NCBI GenBank assembly: GCA_014904845.1
Contig: MU119862.1
Span: 1 to 15,361 of the forward strand
Direction: 5' to 3'
From: Acephala macrosclerotiorum
Lineage: Eukaryota; Ascomycota; Leotiomycetes; Helotiales; Mollisiaceae
DNA: 15,361 bases
Shown: piece by piece, positions 1 through 8,240 of the stretch
How positions within the stretch are numbered: the first letter of the stretch is position 1
How the letters are laid out: every line of letters begins with the position of its first letter
Notes under the pieces: generated by a model
Database searches by the model: none
What the model was told of the DNA's origin: nothing
The model's input: only the letters and a program-made list of their open reading frames with translations
Position numbers and translations under genes: made by a program

Positions 1-1803
1 TTTTTTTATTCGAATTTTAAAATAATTCGTATTTAAAAACTTTTTTAAAATTTTATTAAGTATTAATTTTATTATAGTATTTATTAGATTATTTTGATTA
101 TTGATTTATCGAAGTTTTTGTAATTTTCTACGTTTATACGATTAACGAAAAACTATAATATCGATTATAAAACGTTTTTTTTTGATCGTTTTTAATTTGA
201 TTAAATACTCGTATAACGAATATAAATTTGTATAAACAATTATCGAGATTTTAAAAAAATTGAATTATTGAATAATTATATTAATAGTAAATTTGATTAC
301 GATTACTATATCGACTTTTTTTATTATATTATATATCTCAAAAATTAAAACGCTTTTAATAACGCGTTTGTTTTTAATAGAATTATAATAAATAAAATTT
401 CTTTTGATTTCGAACTTTTTATCGTTTAATTAACGTTCATTTACTAAAATAATTTTATATTTAATCTAAAAATTAAAATCTTTATTATTTACAAATAAAC
501 TATCAATAAAAACGAAAGATTTTACTATAAATAAATTGAAAATAATATATTTAAATTTTCAATTCAAGTTTTTAATTTATTATTCTAATTTTTTATTCAA
601 TGTAATAATTTTTTTTTTCGTTGAATTTTAATATTAAATAGTAATAAACAAATCGAAAATTGTTTCAAATTAATAAATTATAATAATATAAACGTTTTTA
701 ATTTATTATTTTTAATATTTAATTTGAAAATTAAATAATTTAATATTTATTAATTTAATTTTTTTATTTTAATTTTTTTATCGTAATTAAATCGTATTTT
801 TGAATTAAATTAAAATGCATTTATTGAAAATCAATAATATTTTTAGTACTAAAATTTTTTTAAATTTAATTAGAAATTTAATTTTATTAAATTCATTTTT
901 TTTAAAAATAAATTTTTTTCTTTTATTAATATAAACATATTATCGATTTACATTTTAATAACGTTAAAAAATCTTTTAATAATCGTAATTAAAAAATAAA
1001 AATCGTATATCGATATAATTATAAATAGTTTTTTTTTATAATACTTATAATACGTAATTTATTAATATATTTTTATTTTCGCAATTTTATATAAAAATTT
1101 CAAAATAATTATAATTGTATTTAATAAATGTAAATAACGAATTTCTTTTGATAAACGTATTAATATAAATCGTTAAAAGTTTATTATAAATTAAATATAA
1201 ATTTGAATAATATTATAAAATTATATTTTAATTTTCTTATTTAAAAATTAAATTAAAAAAAATATTAAAATAATAATTAATCGTTGATTAACTTTTTATA
1301 TTATCGAGAATTGCGTGAAAATTATTTTCTTTTTTTTGTCGTTATATTTTTAAATTATTACTTTCGATTTCTCGTAGAAAATATTAATAATTTTACTTTT
1401 GATTTTATTAATTAATTTTGAATTGAAAATTCGAACTTTAATATATTTATTAAAATTGTATTGAACGAAATTAAAAAAGAATTTTGTAATTAAATTATCG
1501 ATTTCTTTTTTTTAAAACGTTTTAAATAATTGTTTAAAAATTGTAATTATATATTTTTTTTATAGTTTTAATAATAGTTTTATATTACTTTTTTTTTTAT
1601 TTGTTATAAAAACTATAAAATTTTTAGTTTTTTTAATAATAGTAATAAAAAATTGATCGTTAAAATTTTTGTAATTTTTTTCGTTATTTTTAGTAAAATT
1701 ATAGTATTTATTTTATTTAGATTTTTTATTGTATACGTTTTTATTTTGTGATTTTTTTGAGTATTTTTAATTACGTTTTTTAATTGATTTTTTGTTTATT
1801 TTA
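1..1803. other. Gene-free AT-rich block, RIP-like
   Basis: No open frame or RNA gene can be supported here. G+C is roughly 13-20 % per 60-base line, higher than in the right half of the window. CpG words such as TCGA, ACGA and ACGCGT are common for such AT-rich DNA. In 61-120 G survives while C outside CpG is gone, whereas 421-480 shows the opposite, so the direction of base loss alternates in short blocks. From about 1621 to 1860 the plus strand is strongly T-rich: I count about 20 G outside CpG against one such C. I read this as decayed repeat DNA of unknown family. Confidence 0.6.
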
Positions 1804-2505
1804 TTTGATTGAAAAAACAAAAAAGTTTTTTTTTGATTTTTTTGATTATTTTTTTTGATTATTAGTTCGATTATAAATTTTTAGTACTTTTTTTTTCGTA
1901 TAATAAAATTTAACGATTATTAAACGAAAATTAGTCGATTTGTAAAATATATTGATTATATATGTTTTTCTATTAATTACTAATAGTTTGTATAGTTTTT
2001 TTTATTTGTTTTTTTTACATTAAACGCGTACTTTAAATAGAATTGATAAGTCTAATATAAATTTCGTATTTGAATCGTTTTTTATTAAAAACGTATCGTT
2101 AATTTAACGTTGAATATATAAACGACGTATTTTTTTAGTAATTATTTGAATTGTTTTAATTTTTTTAATAATTGATAGTAATAATACGTCGTTATTAGTT
2201 ATTTTAAAATATATTTTAAAAATTAATAATATAAATACAATATTATTCGATTTTGTCGAATTGTTAATAATTTTAATTATTATTTGTAAAATCATATTTT
2301 TATCGATTTATTTTTCAATTAATTCATTGTAAATAATTTTGTAAATTTAATGTAATAAAATATAATATTTTTTTATTTTTTTTATATTATTATAAATTTT
2401 AACGAGTATTTTCTTGATTTTAATTGTTATTATTTTAATATTTTATTGAAATTCTATAAACGAGAAATTTTTTTTGATATTATAAACAATATAATTCAAT
2501 AATTT
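1804..2505 (-). pseudogene. Decayed coding remnant, unknown product
   Basis: One minus-strand frame, read from 2505 down to 1804, has only seven stops in 234 codons (at about 2443, 2347, 2308, 2104, 2020, 2002 and 1846). At this composition roughly one codon in ten should be a stop. All seven are TAA, the codon that C:G to T:A change makes from CAA or TGG. The longest uninterrupted piece is 63 codons from an ATG at 2295 to the stop at 2104. The reading still contains D, S, T, R, V and C residues among the expected K, N, I, F and L. I recognise no domain. A spot near 2046-2060 reads FILDL and vaguely recalls a retroelement protease, but the glycine is missing and cannot be recovered by RIP-type changes. 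Most likely it is a relic of a transposon gene; chance is possible because six frames were available. Confidence 0.4.
2121..2193. repeat. Inverted repeat, 11-bp arms
   Basis: AACGACGTATT at 2121-2131 and its exact reverse complement AATACGTCGTT at 2183-2193 enclose a 51-bp AT-rich loop. Each arm carries two CpGs, so this is less trivial than an A/T palindrome. A smaller nested pair, AATTATT and AATAATT, lies inside the loop. It falls within the minus-strand coding remnant and no function is evident. Confidence 0.55.
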
Positions 2506-3063
2506 TTAATATATATTAATTTAATATATATATAATATATTTTATATTGTTTTTGTAAATATATTTTTTATAAATTTAGTAATTCGAAATACTGTAAACG
2601 AGTTTATTATTTGTTAAATTAATTTTTTATTTAAATATAAAACGTTAATAATAATCGAATAATTGAATTTATAATTATTTTATTTAAATATAAAACATTA
2701 ATAATAATCGAATAATTGAATTTATAATTATTTTATAGAATAAATTTGAATTTTTCAAATAATTGTTTATATATTTAATAATAGTAATAATATTTAATAT
2801 TTACATTATAATTAATTCGTTGAAATTTTTTTATAAAACGTCGTATCAATAAATAATTAAAACGTTTATATAATTAATATAATTTTATATCGATAAAATG
2901 ATTTTAAATTAAATTTTTTTTTAATTAATATAGTAATATTTATAAATAGTTTTATTTTTTTATAATAAAAACGATTTTGTTTTTTTAAATCAAAATATTT
3001 TTTAAATTATCGAATTTTATATTTATAATATTTATATTTTGAATATAAAATAAAAAAAATATA
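2506..3063. other. AT-rich spacer with a tandem duplication
   Basis: No open frame is supported. The stretch contains a long AT-alternating tract near 2506-2560 and the 53-bp tandem duplication listed separately. If the Gypsy-like reading at 3064-3249 is right, the main reverse transcriptase domain would be expected here on the plus strand, but in the same frame stops are frequent and I could not find a catalytic YxDD motif. Confidence 0.5.
2625..2736. repeat. 53-bp tandem duplication, 2.1 copies
   Basis: Copy one is 2625-2677, copy two is 2678-2730, and six bases of a third copy follow at 2731-2736. The two full copies differ at one base: G at 2644 (ACGTT) against A at 2697 (ACATT). That is a C:G to T:A change at a CpG, read on the other strand. 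The near identity means the duplication arose after most of the surrounding decay. The unit is short compared with the repeat length usually needed to trigger RIP. Confidence 0.9.
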
Positions 3064-3249
3064 TTTATAAAAACAATATAAAAAGTAATAATATTTAATA
3101 AAATATCGATTTAAATAATTTTTTGCGATAAAGTAATACTTTTATTAAAACGAATCTTATAAACTCTAATTATAAATACATTCAATTGAACGCTAATATT
3201 AAACTTTCGTAGTACTATAAATTGCAATTAATCAATAATTGATATTTCG
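3064..3249 (+). pseudogene. Possible Ty3/Gypsy RT-RNase H junction relic
   Basis: In plus frame 1 three landmarks line up. At 3064-3096 the reading is FIKTI-stop-KVIIF, matching a Gypsy-type FIKxxxK(I/V)AAP segment if GCN became ATN and CCT became TTT. At 3181-3201 it is FN-stop-TLIL, matching FxxAPIL with Ala to Thr and Pro to Leu. At 3238-3249 it is IDIS, matching TDAS with Thr and Ala each becoming Ile. Every change named is C:G to T:A. The spacing is 39 codons between the first two Phe landmarks and 12 residues between the second and third, close to what I recall for this family. Five in-frame stops show it is dead. Against it, the His-Phe of the HFDP segment is displaced by one residue, no YxDD motif was found upstream, and later RNase H motifs are not clear. 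The pattern was noticed by eye in a low-complexity setting. Confidence 0.25.
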
Positions 3250-4480
3250 ATGATTTTATTATTCGATATAATCTTTTGAAAAACTTTTAAAAAATATCGA
3301 TTTTTAAAAATAAAAAATAAATATTAATTCGATTCGAATAATTCAAATTGTAATAATAAAATATTGAATATATTTTTTCTTATAATAATATAACGAGTAA
3401 ATTAATTATTTAAAATAATTATTATTTGCGTATTATCGATTGTTTTAAATTCGATAAAATAATTTTTATTTTCGTTTTTTATTTTTATATTTATTAACAA
3501 TTGATCAATTTCTATTATTTAATTATTTTTCGATAAATTTTTTATTTTTTCGATTTTAACGAAAAAATTCTAATAATAAACTATTATAATATTTCGATTT
3601 ACTATATATTAAATTTACTATTAAAACTTTATATATACTTATTATCGTTTTTTTATTATATATTTTATTAATTAATATTTCGATTTACTATAAATATAAT
3701 ATTTCTTCTAATATAATTCTCTTTGAAATTTATAATTTTTACGATATTTATCTCGAAAAATTTTTCGATTTTAATATTTTCGATTTTATACTCGATCGCG
3801 TTTTTTATTTCGTTTTTTATAAATATGATCAATTTAATTTTAATCGAACTCGTTTTTTTTTTGATTTTAAAAAATAAAATTTAAATTATATTATTATATT
3901 TCACGTAATCGCGTTGCAATATTTACTATTGATTATAAATATTTTTAAAAATATTAATAAATTTATAAAAAATAAAATTATATTTTTTAATATTTTAATA
4001 AATATTAATAATTTGATTTTGCAAACTATATTTTGTTTGATATTTTAATAATAAATCTAATTAAATCTTTTGAAATTAATTAAAAAATATTTATAAGTAT
4101 TTTAATTTAATTTTTATTGAATTAATCGTAATAATTTTTACTAAAATTGTTTTTTTTTATAAAAATATATATAATTAGTAATTTTTTTTAATTTCGAAAT
4201 AAATTTTTATTATTATTATTAATATAATAAAATCGAAATTTCTTTTTAGAAATCTATTAAAATAAAATATATTTATATGTTTTATAAAATTAATAAAAAA
4301 TATTTTATTGTATTAATTTTAAAATAATTCGATTTTATTATAATAATTATAAAAAATCGATAATTTGCGATTAAAAATATCGTATAATTTTTTATTATAT
4401 ATTTTATTATTAATATAAATTTTTATTAAATTTGTAAATAATTTAATAAAAATACTCTATAAATTATTATATTGATTTGA
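3250..4480. other. Gene-free AT-rich block
   Basis: Frame 1 downstream of the Gypsy-like stretch keeps a slightly reduced stop density to about 3570, then stops become frequent. Local CpG clusters occur at 3781-3815 and 3901-3920. A 19-bp direct repeat is listed separately. From about 3950 the sequence is more purely A/T. No RNA gene or terminator is seen. Confidence 0.5.
3588..3692. repeat. 19-bp direct repeat, 86 bp apart
   Basis: The word AATATTTCGATTTACTATA occurs at 3588-3606 and again at 3674-3692 without mismatch. It includes one CpG and several C bases, which makes chance less likely than for an A/T-only word. The flanks diverge after about 19 bases. It may be a remnant of a longer degraded tandem unit. 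Confidence 0.6.
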
Positions 4481-4653
4481 TTATTATTGAAAAAATTATT
4501 AATAAATAAATTAAGTATTTTATATTATATTAAACAAATTCGTATTTGTAGAAAAAATTGTAATAAAAAAAATATAAAAAATATTCGTAAAAATAATTGT
4601 ATTCGTAGTAAAAAAATTCGTACTAGTAATTGAAATCGTAAAAATAATTATAT
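4481..4653 (+). repeat. Codon-phased TCGTA array with basic reading
   Basis: TCGTA occurs at 4540, 4585, 4603, 4618 and 4636. The spacings are 45, 18, 15 and 18, all multiples of three. An 18-base word starting at 4585 recurs at 4636 with a single G to A difference. The plus frame running through these sites is open from 4481 to 4630, is broken by TGA at 4631, then continues. It reads as an Arg/Lys/Asn/Cys-rich stretch with units such as RKNNC and RKNNY. This could be the remnant of a coding minisatellite for a basic, perhaps cysteine-containing repeat protein, or just a noncoding short tandem repeat whose period happens to be a multiple of three. Confidence 0.4.
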
Positions 4654-4660
4654 TTTGATT

Positions 4661-5732
4661 ATTAAATACTAATATTAAAATACTTTAATTTATTAATTAA
4701 ATTAATCGATTTTATCGAAAAAAGAAATTTTTATTTTTTAATTAATCGACGATTTTTATTTGTATTTATTTATAAAACTTTTTTTATTAAAAATTTTTTT
4801 TCAAATTATCGATAATAAATTTTTTATTTTTCGATATTTAAACTTCGTAAATACGTAAAAAATCTCGTAGACGACGCATAAAATTTTTATATATTAAACG
4901 TAAAATTTTTTGTAAACAATTCTCAAAGTTCTCTTGAAAATATTTCTATAAATTACAATTAAAATATTTTTTTTTTTATATATTTCAAAATAATAAAAAA
5001 TATATTTATTTAATATTATTTTATTGAGATTTTTATCGTTCGTAAAATCGAAGTTTTTTTTTATTTGTTTTTATTATAAAAAAATTTAATTTTAAATAAA
5101 TTTGTTATTTTAAAAAATAATTATACAATAAATAATAAAAAAAGTAAAAATTTTAATTCGAATTCGAATAAATATTATTATTAATATTTATATACTTTTA
5201 ATTAAATAATAAATAAAAATATAAAACTTTTTTTAAAAATTCGTTTTTAATGTAAATTCGAGTAAATTAATACAAATTTAAAATCGTTTTTACGTTTTTT
5301 TATTCGTTTTTTGTAAACGTTATTATTTTGCGTAATAAATATAAATTTAAAAAATAAATACAAATTTAAAATTGTTTTTATATTATTTTCTTTAAATCTT
5401 TAATAATCTCGATATTTTTAACGCGTTTCTATAAAAGAATTCTTGTAGATTTTCGTTTTTTTAAAAGTATATTAATTATTTTAAATATTTTTTTACAAAA
5501 AACAAACTATTTAAAAAATTTATTCTTTTTTGTAAATTAGTTTTTTTTAAGTAAAAATTTAATTGTTTTATAATTAATTGAATAATTATTAATTAATATT
5601 AATATTACTAAAAATACTTATTACTAGTAATAAACTAAAAACGAAATAAATAAATAAATTGAATAATTCGTTAATTGATTATTAATTTTAAATTTAATAA
5701 ACGCGCAAAAATTGAAAAATATAATTTCAATT
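4661..5732. other. Gene-free AT-rich block left of the GC island
   Basis: No supported frame. A CpG-rich spot lies at 4850-4880. A 24-bp imperfect direct repeat (5269 and 5357) is listed separately. The last 40 bases before the island (ACGCGC at 5701 onward) still have RIP-like composition, so the change at about 5733 is abrupt. Confidence 0.55.
5269..5380. repeat. 24-bp direct repeat, 88 bp apart
   Basis: The segments 5269-5292 and 5357-5380 are the same 24 bases apart from one C to T change (ATCG at 5285 against ATTG). The difference is a CpG to TpG transition, again in the direction of C:G to T:A decay. It is a local duplication of unknown origin. Confidence 0.7.
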
Positions 5733-5785
5733 CTAGTGCAAGCGACGCTAGTCCCGATCTGGCCTAGTACCGCACGTGACTACTA
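5733..5785. other. GC-rich island in RIP-like DNA
   Basis: From 5733 to 5783 I count 30 G or C in 51 bases (59 %), against roughly 6-17 % in the flanks. It holds the only GG in the window and nearly all the CC dinucleotides, and C and G occur in all contexts, so it has not had the surrounding mutation. CTAGTGC, CTAGTCC and CTAGTAC begin at 5733, 5748 and 5764, and a weaker CTACTAA begins at 5780, giving a 15-16 bp iteration. It also contains GGCC and an E-box, CACGTG, at 5773-5778. It is too short to code for anything recognisable and I can name no family. It could be an original single-copy target between two mutated repeats, a late insertion, or an assembly join. Confidence 0.85.
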
Positions 5786-6648
5786 AACTAATATTGTATT
5801 TACAAAATAAAAAAAGTAGTTTTTAAAAAATTGATAAAATAATAATTACAATTTGAAATTTATTTATAAAAATTAAACGACGAGAAAAGAATACGTATTA
5901 TATAAAAAAAAAAATTTATTAAAAAAAGTTTATTAATAATAAAATTTTAATATATTAATTTCTTTAAAAAAAAAACAATAAAATATTATTTTTTTTTCGT
6001 TTATTTAAAAAAATTTTATAAAATAAAAATAATTTAATCGAAAAAACAAAGATAAAAATAATAAAAATTCGTGAAAATTAAAATCGATTTTTCGTTAATA
6101 TTTTTTGTTTATAATAAAAAACAGTAAAAACATTTATAAACTAAAAACGAATATTAAAATAAATTTAAATAAATCGAAATTTTTTTTTTTAATATATAAT
6201 TTGTAAATTTTAAATAATTGTATTTTTATAATTTTAATTTGTTTTTTATCGTTTTTACAATATAAATCGAAATTCTCGTAAAATATTATATAATAAACTC
6301 GATAAAACTATTTAATAAACGAGTATTTGTAATTATTATAAATAGTATTTAAAATTTTAATACGATTAATAAAATTTAAAATATTAAAAAAAATATTATT
6401 TATATTGTATATATAATTAATTAGAATTAATAAATTAATCGAAATGAAATAGTATTGAATTGTAATAAAATAATAATAATTTTAAATTTTTTTAATATAA
6501 ATATAAATATATTATAATATTTTTTATTATTGATTATAAATTTTTTGAATTTAATTAATATAAAAATCGAAACGAAAAAAAGAGTAAATTAAAAAATTCG
6601 AAGAATTTAAAAAATTTAAAAGAGTAAAAAGTTTTATACGAAAAAAAC

Positions 6649-6679
<31 letters not shown>
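6649..6679. repeat. AAT/ATT trinucleotide tract
   Basis: About three AAT units run directly into seven ATT units, so the junction is palindromic and could form a small hairpin. It ends in TTGTCG. It is an ordinary simple repeat for AT-rich DNA. Confidence 0.85.
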
Positions 6680-8006
6680 GTCGTTATTATATTTATTATC
6701 AATTAATAAAATCGATTAAAAAAATAAAATATTAATATTAATAGTATTTTAAAATTTGACGTTTTAAATATTTATATTATTAATAATAATAATCGATTAT
6801 TTTTTAAATTTATTCGTAAAAACTAAAAAAAGTTTTTTAATATATATTTTAATTATTAAAAGTTCGTAAAAATAGAAAATAAAATACAATTTTTTTAAGT
6901 TTTTTTTTTTAAATTTACGATAATTAGATCGTCGTTCGTACTTTTCAAATATATTAACGTTTTTTTATAATCGATAAATCGAAAAAATATTTTCGTAAAT
7001 AATATATTATAAATTTTATTTTTTTCAATAATAATTATATTAACAATTTTAATAATTTCGCGAAACGCAAAACGTTTTATACGAAATATTTATTTGAGTT
7101 TTTAATATATATATTTGTCGTAAAATTTATTAATAAATTTTTTAATAAATTATTAAAATATTTAAATTTGAAAAAAAGTTTTTTAATTATAATATTTAAA
7201 TATATTATTAAAAATCTTAATTAAATTAGATCGAGTTTATTAAAATACGATATACAATTTTTTAATTTTATTTATTTTAAAAAAAAAGTTTTTATTTAAA
7301 ATAATATTATTTTCAATTTTTTTTTTATTTAATTAAAAATTTTTTTATTACATTTTTAATTTTTATAAATTTATTATTAATATTATTAATTGTAATTTTT
7401 TTTTTTTAAATAATAATATATTAATAATTTTTTATAAAATATTGAAATAGCGTTATACGATTTATATAAACGCAATAAAATCGTTTTCGTTTTATTTTTT
7501 ATATATAAAATTTATACTTTCGAAATTTAATAAAATATTTCTTTAAAATATAATAATAATATTATAAAAATTTTAAAAATAAAAAACGTATAAATTTAAA
7601 AAAAAAAAAATTTATTAATAAAATTAAAAAAAATATAAATTTTTATATTTATAAAAAAATTATATAAAAAAAATAAACAAATATTTTTACGTTTTAAATA
7701 ATTAAAAATTGTAAAATTTGTTTATTTTTACGAATTTTTTTTTAAAATATATTAAAATATATAAAAATAAAATATTATAATATTAATTTCGAATAAAAAT
7801 TTTTAAAAAAAATAAATAAACAATTTTATATTAATTTTTTATAAAACGTATTAAATAAATTTTAAAATAAATAAATAAAATAAAACAAATATTTATAAAT
7901 CGTTTTTATAAAAAAAATATATAAAATTTTTAAAAAAAATTATTATAAAGTATTTAAATAAATAAAATATATTTATTTAATAAAATTATTTATATATAAA
8001 ATAATC

Positions 8007-8131
8007 AAATTAAAATTTAAAAAAATAAAAATAAAAATAAATAATATTAAAAAAAAATTATAATTTTTAAATTAATATAAAATTAAAAAATTATAATTAA
8101 AAAATTTAAAAAAAAAAAAATAATATAATTT
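8007..8131. other. 125-bp run of pure A/T
   Basis: Between the C at 8006 and the C at 8132 there is no C or G. The run is mostly A-tracts with short T-tracts, such as AAAATTTAAA, and would be strongly bent or rigid and nucleosome-poor. It marks the point of greatest base loss in the window. Confidence 0.9.
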
Positions 8132-8240
8132 CGTTTTTTTATATAATAAAATCGTTTTAATTATAATAAAAAATTTTTTTTTTAAAGTATAAATAAAATT
8201 ATTATAAAAAAAAAAAAATTTTTAATTAAAAAATCGTTAT

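Larger units (their letters stand above)
5786..8240. other. Gene-free block, A-rich, increasingly depleted
   Basis: No supported frame. To about 7100 the G+C is near 10 %; beyond that it falls to roughly 5-6 %. A-tracts and AAATTT words dominate, and A exceeds T by about two to one in lines such as 7561-7680. An (AAT)n/(ATT)n microsatellite is at 6649-6679. The most extreme piece is 8007-8131, with no C or G at all. This is the most degraded part of the window. Confidence 0.55.

Noticed and set aside
2046..2060. Minus-strand FILDL read as the start of a Ty1/Copia protease motif
   Set aside because: The glycine of D-S/T-G is replaced by a TCA codon, which RIP-type changes from GGN cannot give, and nearby integrase-linker features were not at the family spacing.
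4540..4653. TCGTA array as a CRISPR-like array
   Set aside because: The repeated word is only five bases long, the spacings are too short and irregular, and no cas gene is present.
5735..5745. TAGTGCAAGCG resembles a polymerase III A box, suggesting a tRNA or SINE in the GC island
   Set aside because: No B box of the GGTTCGANNCC type lies downstream at a suitable distance, and the island does not fold as a cloverleaf by eye.
5773..5780. CACGTGAC is the reverse complement of a budding-yeast centromere CDEI element
   Set aside because: The minus-strand sequence that follows is GC-rich instead of an AT-rich CDEII, and no CDEIII-like element is seen. It is left as a plain E-box.
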